Source of the DNA: Bufo bufo
Lineage: Eukaryota > Chordata > Amphibia > Anura > Bufonidae
NCBI RefSeq assembly: GCF_905171765.1
Contig: NC_053389.1
Coordinates: 786,228,772-786,292,771 of the forward strand
Reading direction: 5' to 3'
DNA: 64,000 nucleotides
The translations under genes were made by a program, and so were the position numbers. Shown piece by piece: positions 1 to 12,236 of the stretch (position 1 is the first letter of the stretch; each line of letters begins with the position of its first letter). The notes below the pieces were generated by a model. That model searched no databases and was not told the origin of the DNA. It saw only the letters and a list, made by a program, of their open reading frames with translations.

Positions 1-1139
1 ATGGGAAGACGGGATTCTTCCTGAGACCATGGACCGCCCGTGGAAACTCCACTGCAATGTGCTCCCCACCCGTGCAGGCTCGCATCGTATTCTATGATCA
101 GATCCGGTTGCGGACCCACAATAGCCCTGCCATTCCAGACCGATAGGTTGTGGATCCACCACCTCATTTCGTCTTTTGTTTCTGCATCCAATGTGACAAA
201 ATCTGCGTAAGAGGCCCCCGTCCGAAGATGAGCGATTTTGAGGCGCTGCAACGCCCGATAATAGAGGAGGGCTGGAAAGATGGCTTGAATCGATGAGGCC
301 AGAAGTCCGATTATCCTCGCTAAATGTCTCAATGACATCTGAGGCAGTCGAAGGACATGCCGCAGCTCCTTGCGGATGGCCTTGATTTTTGAGAGGGGAA
401 GACTGAGGGATAACTCTACTGAGTTCACCTGGAACCCCAGGAACTCCATCGACCTGGCAGGGGTCAGACAAGATTTCTCCTGGTTGACGATGAACCCCAA
501 ATTGGAAACGAGCGACACCGTCAAGTGGAGGTGTTTCAGAAGGAGAGTGTGTGATTGGGCCATGATCAAGATATCGTCCAGGTAGACGATTAGGCGGACA
601 CCTCTGCTGCGGAGCCAAGCCACCACTGGGCGCATGATCTTGGTAAAGCACCAGGGGGCGGAGGAGAGGCCAAACGGAAGGCAGGTGAAGCGCCAAGTCT
701 GACCGTTCCATAGGAACCGAAGCAGGTCTCTTGAAGAGGGAGACACTGGAACCGTGAGGTAAGCGTCTTTGAGATCTATCTTGGCCATCCAATCGCCTGG
801 AAGAAGCAGATCTCTCAAAAGATGGATGCCCTCCATCTTGAAATGTCAATATTGTACAAAAGCGTTTAAGGCTTTCAGATTGATCACAGGGCGCATCTGG
901 CCCCCTTTCTTTTGCACCAGAAAAATACTGCTGATCACTCCCCTTCGATTCTCTGGTGCGCGTTCGATCGCGCCTTTTTGCAGTAGATCCGACAGTTCCC
1001 TCTGAAAGAGGGACCGTGCTGAATTGGACAGTGGAATTGAAGGGGGGGCCGGGATGGAACTTGGATCGGCAATCAGGTCTATCGTGAACCCCTGCACAGT
1101 AGAAAGGACCCATTGGTCTGAGGTTATGCCTGGCCACAC
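1..1139 (-). pseudogene. DIRS retrotransposon reverse transcriptase / RNase H, partial, one in-frame stop
   Basis: Reverse transcriptase of a DIRS-type tyrosine-recombinase retrotransposon, read right to left and cut by the window edge. The minus frame shows an RT entry segment (LVQKKGGQMRPVINLKALN), then KIDLKDAY, LPFGLSSAP and the catalytic box VYLDDIL near position 580, followed by a thumb-like segment. The start of an RNase H domain (EYDASLHGWGA) lies near position 70. The frame is continuous except for a TGA at about 848-850, just after the motif ALNAFVQY; a C-to-T change in a CGA codon would explain it. The recombinase and methyltransferase-like parts expected of DIRS elements would lie left of the window. 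The start at 1139 is only the first ATG in frame. Family assignment is strong; the copy is probably inactive. Confidence 0.88.
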
Positions 1140-1177
1140 ATGAGAAAAGAAACGGAGTCTGCCTCCGACATAATGGT

Positions 1178-2607
1178 CTAAAAAAAGGTAGAGGACGAAG
1201 AACAGAACTTACCAAATGGTCGTCGGGAGCTTGGATTTCCTCTGAAACCTCGTGACCGGAAAGGGGTGCCTCGTGATGGAAAAAAGGCCGGCTGGTGTCT
1301 CTGATCCTGGAGGGATGCTCTATACGTAAAGGAGCCTCTGACAGAACCCTGGGCATGAAAATTGGAACGGCCGGACAGTCGGCCCCTAGAACTGCCGGCC
1401 CTGTTGGAAAAACGCCCCTGAAAGACTCGACGCATCGATGTCTGGGCCTTATCAAGAGCCGTAAAGGCTCCTACATACTTCTTTAATAAAAGAGTCGCCA
1501 AAGAGCAACCCTTGGGCATCTTTGCCCGCTTCAGTCAAAGCCAAATTAGACAATTTTGGCTCGATCTTGATCAGTATCGCTTTACGCTTTTCAATGGCGA
1601 GCGAGGCATTAACATTACCAGCCACGCATATGGCCCTCTGGAACCAACCTCTCAGTTCTTCTGGGTCCACCTGGCTACCTGCCGCTTTAGCGGACTCAGC
1701 CAGATCGAATATTTTAGCTAAAGGACCTGTAATGTCCAGTAGTTTATCTTGGACTGCCTTCAAAGCAGCGTCCAGCCCTTTACGGGGGTTAAAACCCGTC
1801 TTCGCCAAAAACCGGACCATCTTAGGATCCACTGAGGGCGTTTCACACACTTTGTGTGGTATCAAAGGACGAGGGCACTCTGCCCGCAACTTATTACGCG
1901 ATTCCTTACTAAGCGGATTGCGTATGCGAGCTTCCATATATTGCGCCACATGCGTGGCGGGCATCCATTCCGCAGAGCGGGGATGGTGCAGCTCATCAGG
2001 GTTAAACAATGGTTCCCCAGACGGATCCATTAAGAGATCCTCTGCTAACCCCTGGTGTAGTACAGGGGGCTCCGGGCATACATTAAGTGCCGGGTCCACA
2101 GCGATATCCGCCAAATCGTCCTCCACCTCATAAGTCAAATCATCGACATTCTCATGAGCCTCCTCCTCCGACTCCCTATCAGAGTCTGACACTGGCTCAG
2201 GTAGAGACCTGGCAGTCTTCCATGCCCGCGAATTTTCTGCCTGGCGGGTGCAAGCTCGTTTACGCGAACAATGCGCGTTATCTTGGGATGGGGATGGCCC
2301 ATCAATCTGAGGTGTTCTGGAGGCAATAGGTACTGGCCCTGGAGGCTGGACCGAGCCTTGGGCAGCGGTGCTAGGACGAGCCATAAGGGCCTGAGAGATA
2401 GACTGGGTCAATGCAGAGGACATTGAACCCATGGCGGTTATGATGGCATTAGAAATAGATCTTTGTAGTGCCAAATCATGATCGTCCGGGTGAGACACCT
2501 CGGACCTCCTATCCTGAGTAGGGGACACCTGTTCTACAGGGGGGGGGGGGGGGGGGGGGGGGGTCACTAGGGGCCACAGAAGCAACGGAATTCTTTCTGA
2601 GAGACAT
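1178..2607 (-). pseudogene. DIRS retrotransposon gag-like protein, frameshifted
   Basis: Gag-like first ORF of the same DIRS element. The main frame (2585 to 1452) is acidic and serine/proline-rich at the N-terminus. It then holds a folded segment with EWMPATHVAQYMEARIRNPL and a helical C-terminal region ending near LLFGDSFIKEV. Two breaks are visible. The natural ATG is probably at 2605-2607 (MSLRKNSVASVAPSD), but a C homopolymer (G-run on the + strand, about 2540-2562) puts it out of frame with the body. Near 1470-1480 the frame shifts again: the basic RG/RS-rich tail (FSNRAGSSRGRLSGRS), typical of a nucleic-acid-binding gag C-terminus, continues in another frame down to 1178. The homopolymer break could be a sequencing or assembly artefact. 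It sits directly upstream of the RT ORF, as expected for DIRS order. Confidence 0.8.
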
Positions 2608-3160
2608 AGTACTAGAAGGAACGGCAGGAGTTAGTCACCCCAGCCAGGAAGCAGCAGATATTGCACTAGAAGAAAAAGAGAGAGCGATGTAGCACCAGAA
2701 CAAGCACAAGAATATATCAGAGGAAGAAAACGGATATGTAAGGAATTGAACTCACAAGGCACAGAGGAGCACAAAGAAAACCGCAAGGATGGTAAGATAA
2801 GCAGAGCGGTACTGTCCGGTGCGTTCAGAGCGGGGAAACTCACAGGGACACTGAAATCTTGCGAGATCTCGCCGTCAGCAAACAGCCGAACAAGGAAAAA
2901 GGCGCCCGAAATCTCGAATCGCGAGACTTCGGGCGGGGAAGGTGAAGAAGAAGACAGGAAGCGCGCGAAATGGCGGACGCAACCTGAGGTAACCAGGGGG
3001 GAACAAAAATAACTGGAGAGAAAGCGGTTCACGCCAGAAGGGCGGAGGAGCCGCAAGGTCCGTTAAAGGGGGCAAATAAATCCTATGAGCAAATAGGGAG
3101 CAAATGAAGGAATAAAACCTGTAGGGAAAAATTATACATAAGAAAACTATATATATATAA
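2608..3160 (-). mobile_element. Putative DIRS leader / terminal region
   Basis: Sequence upstream of the gag-like ORF in element orientation. It has no convincing ORF and contains a CpG-rich stretch (about 2860-2970) with short inverted repeats around tctcgaatcgcgagac. DIRS elements end in inverted terminal repeats, and this is the expected place for one. The partner repeat would be outside the window, so the boundary (somewhere between 3060 and 3160) is inferred only. Confidence 0.4.
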
Positions 3161-3479
3161 CAACAATCATGATGTTAATGAAATGCCCCCTAAAACCCAA
3201 AAAAGGGGTGAACCCAATCTGACTAAAAACAAATGTACCAGACCCTGAGCAGCGCTACAGAGCTGGAGAGTACTTATCTGCCTGGTAGCAGCAAAGAAAG
3301 AGGAAGAGCCCAGGCAGACAAGGATGGATATACTGGGATAAGGGGAGGAGTCTGTTACTATGGTTTCCATTTTGTATACCTTTTCTCTTTGCTGCTATGG
3401 TAGAAGTAAAGAAAGGTTATAGCAATATGAGCCTCCGTGTCTTGTTATAAAATTGTTGGTTATCATAGTGAAAATGGCA

Positions 3480-3735
3480 GAATTGCACTTTTTTTTTTTT
3501 TTTTTTAGAGTTTCACCACATAAAGATTTTTTATTGCATATTTAATACAAGATTTGGTAGTTAAAATTGTTCCATTGGAAAATACAAGTTGTCCCACAAA
3601 AAATAAGCCCCCATAAGACTGTCTGAACTGAAAACAATTATGGCTTTTGTAGGGTGGGGAGGAAAAAGCGAAAATGGGCTCAGGCCTTAAAAGGTTAATC
3701 GCAGTTTCACCCCCCCCCCCCCCTCCCATTTTCTA
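3480..3735. repeat. Poly-T tract and dispersed low-complexity repeat
   Basis: A run of more than 20 T is followed by an A/T-rich segment with tttttattgcatatttaat, a phrase including ttatggcttttgtagggtgg, and a C homopolymer at about 3707-3723. It looks like a degenerate interspersed repeat lying in the last intron of the ICAM-like gene. No coding content is supported. Confidence 0.4.
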
Positions 3736-3814
3736 TTCTACTATGCTGCTTGGCTGTACCAGTCTTCACTGTAGTTCTGGCATTCTATTCATATATTTCC
3801 GCTTTCCTTTACAG

Positions 3815-4020
3815 ATGATTTTACTACAAGACTGATCATCGGTATTCTGTGCGGTGTAGCTGCCTTACTCCTCCTTGCTGGCATTGTTATGCTAGGACGG
3901 TACATTGGCTGGAAGAATGGCCGAAAGGGATTCTATGCACTGTGGAGGAAGAACCCCGACCCACGCCAGCAGAATGGAAACATCCCAGAGCCCCCCGCCA
4001 ACAGCACGTCTTGCGTCTAA
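3815..4020 (+). CDS. Terminal exon of an ICAM-like membrane protein: transmembrane helix and cytoplasmic tail
   Basis: Last coding exon of a type I membrane protein. A pyrimidine-rich tract and AG acceptor end at 3814. The exon opens with two bases of a split codon (phase 1, the usual phase for Ig-domain genes) and runs to TAA at 4018-4020. It encodes DFTTR, a hydrophobic helix LIIGILCGVAALLLLAGIVM, and a basic stop-transfer and tail segment (GRYIGWKNGRKGFYALWRK). It ends in a short polar tail rich in Pro, Asn and Gln. The upstream Ig-domain exons are not in the window; the DIRS element lies in the preceding intron. Membership of the same ICAM-like family as the gene starting at 33136 is inferred from phase, orientation and proximity. 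Another single-pass Ig-superfamily protein cannot be excluded. Confidence 0.68.
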
Positions 4021-4575
4021 TATTAAGACTATTGCAACCTGATAACTCAGACGCTGAGATGGAGCAATGTGAAGGCGGACTGCTGACTAAGCCGCCAGGC
4101 TGGGAGCAGCCAATCAGAGCCATGCCTGACAGTCTCCTTGGAAACCAAATTGTGGTGAACAGGAAAAGAGAGCCAATCAGATTCCAGCAGTGAAAGCAGT
4201 GACCTGATTGGTTGCTGTGAATCAGGAGAAAGGTGTTACCCATAGCAACCAATCAGATTCCAGCTGACAGTTTAAAACAGAAGTCACAAGAAGACATCTT
4301 CTCCTTCTCCGCACATGTCTGGACACAAGGCTCCCCTCCCCCAGCCTTCCCTGAGAGAGATTGTCATATGTTCTCTATGTTTTCTATCAGTTACTTCTGT
4401 GGTAATGTTGATGATGTGGATCCTGAACACAAGGGCTAGTTTTCTATCTGTCTGTCTATCAGGAGTGGCCACAGACCCTACAGGGAAACCTCCTGGTGGT
4501 CCAATGCCCAGGGGGCGCCTGTGCCCTCCGGTCACATAATGATCTGATGTCTCAGCCGAGTACAACAGGTGCTGT
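4021..4575 (+). other. Probable 3' UTR of the ICAM-like gene
   Basis: Non-coding sequence directly after the stop codon. It contains several inverted and direct copies of a caaccaatcagattcca-type motif (about 4100-4262), probably a decayed short interspersed repeat. No AATAAA close to the stop was found. The first clear one is near 5645, so the poly(A) site is not resolved. Confidence 0.4.
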
Positions 4576-4579
4576 CCTT

Positions 4580-4581
4580 AG

Positions 4582-4680
<99 letters not shown>

Positions 4681-4693
4681 TATCTATTTATTA

Positions 4694-4728
<35 letters not shown>

Positions 4729-4785
4729 TATCTATTTATTATATCTATCTATCTATCTATCTCATATCTATCTATCTACCTAATC
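4580..4785 (+). repeat. (CTAT)n microsatellite
   Basis: About 200 bases of ctat tetranucleotides, broken by repeated ttat and tatttattatat interruptions. It opens long artificial reading frames of Leu-Ser-Ile-Tyr, which are not genes. Confidence 0.97.
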
Positions 4786-5264
4786 ACAGAACAGACTCAG
4801 AGAATGCTATGACATATGCAGGTCCTCCACAATCATTAGTTTTCTTGTGAATGTGTTACTATATCGCACTGTACTATACCATACTGCAGAGTAATGCGTC
4901 GTCAGTGTATTCTGTCCATCTCAGGTGTAATGTCACATTAGGTGATTATAGTTTTATTGTCAGTGTTGTTTTATTGCTCACTTCTGAAATAAGCTAGATA
5001 ATGTATTTAGAACTACTCATATTTAAAGGACAACTCCACCTTTCAATATGCACACATAGACCCCTATCCTTTATTCGTGGATGGATATGTACTATTGTGT
5101 GTTTCACAAGAGATGATTGTGTTATAGTGTGTCACACAGTGTCTATCCTATATCCTATATTTGCAGCCACCCAGTGGTTGTGATTTACGGCTAGCATGTG
5201 GTGATATTGTTTAATGAAAAATTGGAGAAAATTAGAGCTAAGGTAAGGGTTGACACATTGTGTA

Positions 5265-5346
5265 GATAGATAAATGTGAGATTAGATAGATAGAGATAGA
5301 TAGATAGATAGATAGATAGATATGAGATCAGATAGATATAGATAGC
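5265..5346 (+). repeat. (GATA)n microsatellite
   Basis: Imperfect agat tetranucleotide array with gagat and atata interruptions. It is the reverse-complement type of the array at 4580. Confidence 0.93.
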
Positions 5347-5439
5347 TTTACAAGATAAATAATAGGGTGACGTCTAACTGTCTTTTTAGTGTGTAGGGGC
5401 AGGGATATAAATGTTATTACAAAGAGTATGCTAAACTAT

Positions 5440-6092
5440 TCACCTGGGCTGTAGCAGTCAGCGCTGACACACAGGAACATAGTATACTTAATGTCAGTGC
5501 TGCACACTGCAGCCCTGCTCCTCTCCCTACCTTCCCAGCACTAACCAGAGACATACTGGGAAGAAAAAGGGGAGCCCTGTGGCCAGTGACCAGCTCTGAC
5601 GGCAGATCCAATGCATTATGGAGCATATAACTTTTGATTTTCAGTTAAATAAATTACACATGTAGAAAGGCAAGGCAGGGGAAGGAGGCAGCACCTGGGG
5701 CAAGGAGACCAGAGGCAGGCTGAGAATCCTGCACTTGCATCTGGGTGGGGAACACTTTAGAGGCCACTTTATTAGAAAACAGCTTCTAAAGGTTTCCTCG
5801 CCAACATCTAGGCTGCAGAGATCTGCGCTGACACACAGGAACGTAGTACACGTACTGTCAGTGCTGCACACTGCAGCTCTGCTCCTCTCCCTATCTTCTC
5901 AGCACTAACCAGAGACATAATTGGAAGATCAGGGAAACACTTCAGCATATGAAATGCAGTATAGAACAACATATAACATTTGTTTTTAGCAAAATAATGT
6001 AGACATTTAGGGAGACAAGGCATGGGAAGGAACCAGCAACTGGAACTGGGAGAGCAGAGGCAGGCTGAGAATCCTGTGCCTGCATCTTACAG
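5440..6092 (+). repeat. Diverged tandem duplication, about 370-bp unit
   Basis: Two head-to-tail copies. Copy 1 starts near 5440 and copy 2 near 5812. Both begin with gctgacacacaggaac and carry gtcagtgctgcacactgcag and cactaaccagagacata. Both end with gcaggctgagaatcctg (near 5711 and 6058). The two copies differ at many sites, so the duplication is not recent. No ORF is conserved between them. Confidence 0.85.
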
Positions 6093-7656
6093 TAAAGGGC
6101 ACATATTAGAAGAACACTTTATAGCACTGCCCCTGCACATTAATACAAACAAATAAATGAAACAACCATTTTTTACATGATCCCAATTTGCCTGCAAAGA
6201 TATAAATGGTAGAGGTGTAAGGGTATGATCATACATGTGTCATGGCTTCTGCTCCAAGCATAAGCTATAGCGCTGTAGTGGATCCTTTGCACATATCCCA
6301 ATGGCATCCAGCTGATTTCTGATGGTTTATGTCTGGGCTACGTCATGGACTCTTGATGACAGACAATAATGCTGCCTGCAATGCACCCAACACATATGTG
6401 AATATGTAATAATAATATCATGTAAGGTTGTCTGCCTAAAAGATCCACTAGAGGGAGCACCACATATTGTTTTATTACTGCTAAGTGCTATGTATAAACA
6501 GTATGCTGTGAGCTCCCTCTAGTGGTGGCTGAAGGTAAACAGAATCTTACCTTTTAATTCTATGTCTGTGCAGGAGATTTGGAGCAGTGTATCAGAAACA
6601 TTGTACTCCCTTCCCTATAAAGATAGATTAAGACAGTGTTGTAAGGTGGAACTGTGCTTTAAGTGTTTGCTGTCTTATTTTTTATGTGAGAGTTACGAGA
6701 CACTCTCTCTGTTACTGTATATACAACCAGGAAGATGTCTCTTCAAGTCCTCAGTCTGTAATGTCCGATGCAATCAGTTTCTACTGGTCAGAACTGACGT
6801 GTAACAGTAATGGTTAGTGACAATGGCAGAATGTATGGACTCCTTGGCTTTCTATTGGATGGACCTGTCATCTTTACAAGAAGTCATGCTGTATGAAACT
6901 GAAGAGAAGACCTAGAAGGCTTCCAGTGACCGAATGACTACAGGACCACAGGGCGTATACATGTATATACTGTTTATATGTTCTATTTAAACTTTATACA
7001 GTAAACTGATTTCTCTAACATGTTGTGTTGGAAATTATTATGCAAATATATGAATGGTGACTAGATTTGAGACACCCCTCTAGTTGGAGCTCCTTTGTCC
7101 TTCAGAATATCGGATCATGTGGACAGGAGGGGTTCTCGGAATTGCCACAAATTAAATGGAGTTACCAAAGATACTAATCCACCACTATACGACGACCCAT
7201 GTGGCATGGTGCATTGTCCTACTGCCATAGGCCAAACAGATGTCATGAAAGGGTGGACTTGGTCATACACCATGCTTAGGTAAGCCATACTGTCCAAACG
7301 TCCATCTATCCCCGGGTATCATAGGACCCATTGTGTTCCCAAAAAATTCATTACTCCACCTGCCTGATAAGAAAGGTTCATCGATGATTCATGCTGCTTT
7401 TGGCAGATTCTGACATCTGACCACTTTTGTAGATGACTTGTTTGCGTCCATAGGATCCCCTTTCAGTGCATATTTCTCCTCAATCACACCGTTCTCCGTA
7501 TACTCTCCACACATGGCTGCAGTTTTTTTGATACTGGTCCTGGCTAGTCTAGAACCGGATCCACTAAGATTACTTGATTCTCCTTTTCTAATCTGGATCC
7601 ACACGGAAAATGATCCACTGAAACTTGCTCACTTGATTTTTTGTCTTACTCCGGGG
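6091..7656. other. Intergenic stretch with one small inverted repeat
   Basis: No gene is supported here. A short hairpin-forming element is visible at about 6448-6523, where ccactagagggagc is matched in reverse by gctccctctagtgg. It resembles a tiny MITE. The rest shows no recognised coding or repeat structure. Confidence 0.5.
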
Positions 7657-8012
7657 TTAAAGGGGTTTCCCCATCACATACAATGGGGGCATATCGCTAG
7701 GATATGTCCCCATTGTCTGATAGGTGCGGAGCGGGGAGAGCTGTGGCTGGAAGACCTCCGTCCACCACCAAGCGCTGCTCCCATAGAAGTGAATGGTAGC
7801 GCACCGCGCACACGCAGCCCCTGCTCCCATTCAGACAGCGCTCGGCTATTTTCGGCGGCCCCATAGAAAAGAATGGAGGGCGGTTGGGCTGCACATGCGC
7901 AGTGTGCCCTCCGTTCATTTCCACGCTCCGTTCTCATTGTAGGTGCGGGTCCCACCTATCAGACAATCCTAGCGATATGCCCCCATTGTCTGAGATGGCA
8001 AAACCCCTTTAA
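7657..8012. mobile_element. T2/Kolobok-like MITE flanked by TTAA
   Basis: A 356-bp inverted-repeat element. The left end ttaaaggggtttcccc is matched by the right end gcaaaacccctttaa. The inner arms repeat inverted versions of gggggcatatcgctagga and attgtctgataggtg. TTAA at both ends with a TTAAAGG-type terminus is the signature of T2 (Kolobok) MITEs known from frogs. There is no coding content. Confidence 0.75.
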
Positions 8013-8739
8013 GTGTCTAATTTCCCTACAGGGAAGAGCTGGCCAATGTAAGAGCAGGGCAGGGAGATCAAGAAGTGTCTTGAGCTACCAAATTCTCAGT
8101 GTGCATCATGTGATCAGGAAGCGCCCTCAGATGCCACAGCTGACCGTGGCATCTGACCGGTTAAATGACCAGGATCAGAGTAATCTCTGATCACAGTCAT
8201 TGCTGCTGGGTCTCAACTGTATTGCACATCCAGCACACACCATGTAGGGAGCGGACTCAGTTTGTGAGCCCATTTCATGTATCTATTACACACAAATGAC
8301 ATACAGAGGTTAAAGAATTGCAATAGCGAAGGCAAACTTACACAAAGGGTCATTTATAGACACATAGGACTGCTCTGCTGGCCAATTCCAGGACCTCCCC
8401 GTTCCGGGAAAAACCAATAGACAGAAGTGCCGGATGTGGTTTAACACCGGATCCATGGCCGATGCCAAAATCGACAAATAGGACAGTTATTGTGGGTGCT
8501 CATTTATTTCATATGGCTATGTTTTTACCATTTTGTATATGTCGTATTCTCTTATAATAACTTTTTGTTCTTTTGTGTTACATTGAAAAGGTTCTAGCTT
8601 TTAAGTCACAGCTGGAGTCGTTTTCAAAGAAATGGTGTGTGGCGGTCTTACTTCAGGAGTCCAGCATTTGGAGTACCGCCTCGTCCTTTGTTATGTTATT
8701 AAATTGAAACATGAAACATCTTCACACGATTTTACAAAT

Positions 8740-9640
8740 AGGCTGGGACCACCCCCTCTTGCAGATGGTTTTGGAGCGACGAGCCCCTGAGGAGCTAGTG
8801 TAGAGAATGGGAGTGGTAGCAGCCCCTGATGAAGTATTGTGTCATGGTGTGCTCCCTCAGGCTGTTGCTCCATGGTGAAGGGTGAAGTGGAAATGTAGTT
8901 TTGAAGAACAAGGCCAGAAGTATACTTATAACGGTGTCTTTTTACTATGTGCAAAGCATAACTTCAGGTGCATTCAATAGCAGTGGATTTCAAGTGCAAT
9001 TTCTGGCACCAGTAAGGAATATGGAGGCAGGTTGGATGGCTGCAGTGTAGCACTTGTGAGTGTAGATATCCACTATCAGATCCAGACATTAGTTTTAACT
9101 GGCATAGTGGTAGTTTGCGTGATGGGTGTCTTAACCGTAGTCCCTCACCTTACACCAGTGTCTTCAATACAGGTGTTCAGCTGTTAATTCTGCTGTCTCA
9201 CTTCTCAAGGATTTACTTGAGGACATATTCTGTTGTTCTCTATGGGGACTCTCCAACCGACGCAAGAGCTCTGTAGTGTGCTTCTTGTGCTCTACGTCTC
9301 TCATCTAGGCTGAAAGCAGGACCAGCACACTCCTACCAAGAGGGGAGGAACTGAGGAGCCAGTGCAGAGAATGGGAGTGATAGTGGCTCTGATGAAGTGT
9401 TGTGTCACGGTGTTCTCCCTCAGGCCGTTGCTCCCTGGGGATCAGTGCAGTGGAAAAGTAGCATTGAAGAATGAGGCCAGAATTAGATATATGCAAGTCT
9501 CTTCTAGTAAGAGCAACGTAGAACTTCAAATACATTCAGTAGCAGCTGATTTTAAGTGCAAATTTTTATGGCAACGGTAAAGATATGGAAGCAGGTTGGA
9601 TGGTGACAATTTTAGCACTGGCTTAACAGTACTCCGGTGA
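8740..9640. repeat. Two direct copies of a dispersed repeat (about 250 bp each)
   Basis: Segments at about 8800-9050 and 9365-9625 are clearly related: agaatgggagtg, ctgatgaagt, ctccctcaggc, cagtggattt or cagctgattt, and gcaggttggatgg occur in the same order. A further relative in the opposite orientation lies near 17275-17345. They are probably fragments of one LTR-type or SINE-type family. No ORF is supported. Confidence 0.65.
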
Positions 9641-10111
9641 TGGGTGTCTTGGCTGTAATCCCTCACCAGAAGTAGTGTGTTAGCAGTTCACTCTGCTGTT
9701 GAACGTCTCAAAACTTTACTTGAGGAAAACTGGAGTAGTTCTCTCTGGAGAATATGTAACAGGAGCAGGAGCTCTGCAAGGTGCTTCCTCTCTCTTCTGT
9801 CTTTGTACAGGAACTCCCCCTCTTGGCAGGCATTCATCCCACTTTTACCAAGAGGGGAGGAACAGGGTGGTTATCCATCTTTCTGCCAACCTTTGCCATC
9901 CATTCTTTGCTGGTAACTACCGCCAGAAGCAAACAATAAAATACACAACAATGAAAACTATATACAAATAGTAGTGCCCTAGGTCTAGGGTATTACACAT
10001 GTAATGGGAAAATCCATGCAGAACTGAGGACATGCTTTGGATTTTCTAATCCCCATCATGCCAAATCTGTTGTGGATTTTCACAGAGGATTTCACCAATG
10101 AAAATAAATCC
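9641..10111. other. No gene seen; partial repeat fragments
   Basis: It contains a possible third fragment of the preceding repeat (tttaccaagaggggaggaac near 9844, also present near 9337). No coding sequence is supported. Confidence 0.4.
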
Positions 10112-10620
10112 AGGCCTCTCTTGAACTCTTAGTTCACCATCACCACCTCCTCAGGCAGAGAGTTCCATAGTCTCACTGCTCTTACCGTAAAGAATCCTCT
10201 TCTATGTTTGTGTACAAACCTTCTTTCCTCCAGACGCAGAGGATGTCACCTGGGCATAAATAGATGACAGGAGAGATCTCTGTTTTATACTTATACATAG
10301 TTATTAGATCGCCTTCTGACTGTAGTCCACCCATTCCGTTAATACTTTAGTTGCCCTCCTCTGGACCCTCTCCAGCTCTGCTATGTCTGCCTTGTTCACA
10401 GGAGCCCAGAACTGTACACAGTACTCCATGTGTGGTCTGACTAGTGATTTGTAAAGTGCTAGGACTATGTTCTCATCACCGGCATCTATGCCCCTTCTGA
10501 TGCAACCCATTATCTTATTGGCCTTGCAGCAGCTGCCTGACACTGGTTTCTACAGTTAAGTTTACTGTCAACAAAAATTCCTAAATCCATGCTTTTTCCT
10601 GTTATTTTTAATCCACAGTC
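10112..10620 (-). mobile_element. CR1-type LINE, 3' fragment of ORF2
   Basis: The minus strand encodes the C-terminal ORF2 segment NKIMGCIRRGIDAGDEN, then LYKSLVRPHMEYCVQFWAP and ELERVQRRATKV. It matches the same part of the nearly complete CR1 at 15600-15800 almost residue for residue. Homology continues through the R-rich C-terminus to about 10112 with several frameshifts. The fragment is 5'-truncated near 10620 and is a dead copy. Confidence 0.9.
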
Positions 10621-11099
10621 CATACCATTAGGAACAAAGGCTGTGGCTCCCCTCACCTTTAGAGGGATAGGCTGCCGACAGGCCGCACTGCCACCTCGCA
10701 CTTGCCACTATCTTTACAGCAGTGGGGCGCGGCTACCCAGTCCTGACCCCTCGACTAGATCCATGCCGCAGATTGCCCTAGGGATTGAGACATCTACTCC
10801 CGAATGCAACGGAGTAGAGATAAGCAAACATTTTCTATAGTCGCTAACAATTTGATAATTTTTTTCTGACCCAAATCGATTCGGCCCAATTGGCTCCAAT
10901 TGAACTTGGAAATTCGTATATAACACCCTCTAGTCTCCTAGGACTCAGAATTTTTAGGAAAACTTTTCATTCATTTTAGATTTTTCTCTCCCCCTTTCCT
11001 CCTCCCTAAGCTCTTGAACGCAATGACAGCAATAGTAAATGATGTCTGATTGACTCTAACATACATAGCTATGGGTAAACGCAGGGGTGACGGTGTTAT
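10621..11099. other. No gene seen
   Basis: It includes a tttagagggata stretch, an A/T-rich tract and ttcggcccaattggctccaa. No ORF or family is recognised. Confidence 0.4.
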
Positions 11100-11950
11100 C
11101 ATACAGCGTGTTGAATATCACGCACCGGCACGTGTCTCATGCTTTTTCCTTATCCAAAGCTTCCAAAAATTGTCCCTTATTGGGGGCAGATGGTGTTTAA
11201 ACACATACGGTGTTATGGGATAAAAAAAATAATTAAAAAGTGGCTTGGGGGACCAAGCGTCCAAAAATTATGCCTTGACAAAGTGAGAATGCCTGCCCGT
11301 ACGACACACATAAGTGTTAACTGTCAGAAGAAAAAGTGGCTCGTTGGGTAGGGTAATAACAGGCATGTGGCTTCAGTAGTAGCAGCAGCAGCGTAGCATG
11401 GAACATACAAGGCAGCAGGTCGGCAGTAGGTAGTAATAGTAGTAGTAGGGGTAGTAGTAGTAGTAGTAGTAGCGGATGCATAGCATTAATAGTGGTGGCA
11501 GTAGGGGATTGGCAGTGAGGAGTAGCAGCTGCGGAGGTGGTGGCAGCTGCTGTACGGAACATGATGGTAGGCAGGACAGCAGGCAGCCAGACAGCAACAG
11601 TAGCAAGATGGGGCACCATCAGCTAGGCCAGATCTATGCATCAGCCACAGCTAGAGGAGTATGAAAATCCTCCCGAATCCAGGCTTGGTTCATTTGGACA
11701 ACTTGGTCCGTCTGGGTGTCACCATGCCCCCTGCAGCGCTGAAAACCAGAAACAGAGAGCATATTGAGCTAGTTTCGGCCACTGTTCCAGTCTGCTTGCC
11801 AAGAAGTCCATGGGGTCAGGGAACATGGTATGTGCCAGAAACAGGCCAAAGTGTGGGCAGGAACACCAAACCTACTTCCCCTTCTAGAGTAACATTAACC
11901 CATATACATAATAGACTGCAGAAACCAAAAGGAGTATATGTAGTTAAATA
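11100..11950 (-). mobile_element. Decayed hAT-like element, copy 1
   Basis: This region parallels the split copy at 18190-18398 plus 26480-27420. Shared landmarks in order are ggtgttatggga, caagcgtccaaaaat, ctgtcagaagaaa, cagtaggggatt, gagtatgaaaatcc and aagtccatggggtcagggaa. Its 11665-11740 part resembles the transposase C-terminal coding region of the intact hAT at 20080-20180 (ggttcattt, then gcccc-ctgc-gc-gctgaa), which suggests an old related transposase on the minus strand. An AGT/AGC-rich microsatellite at about 11370-11480 gives artificial Leu/Ser-rich ORFs. Confidence 0.6.
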
Positions 11951-12236
11951 CTAAATCACTGAGTAGTCACACCATTAAATTTTATTAAACATATACTAAC
12001 AACATGATTGCCATACACAAACTGGCTAAAAAGAGCTGCATTTATATTTATATAAGGAGATATATAACGCGAGTTTGACCGCGACGCGTGGTTGATTAAG
12101 TGTGGTTGCGTAAGTGTGTGACTTAAGATTAAGTGACTTTAGATTCAGGGACTTCTGTGGGGGACTGCAATTAGCCAGTTTCTTAGTACTACATTATATT
12201 GTATTTTTTGCTTTTGTGGTGTAATCCCCATTTAGT

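Noticed and set aside
4496..4850. ORFs rich in Leu-Ser-Ile-Tyr
   Set aside because: Translation of the ctat microsatellite.
7438..7955. Overlapping ORFs around the T2-like MITE
   Set aside because: They read through the inverted repeat arms; no domain and no conserved start.
11317..11620. Leu- and Ala-rich ORFs
   Set aside because: Generated by the AGT/AGC-rich microsatellite inside a decayed hAT element.
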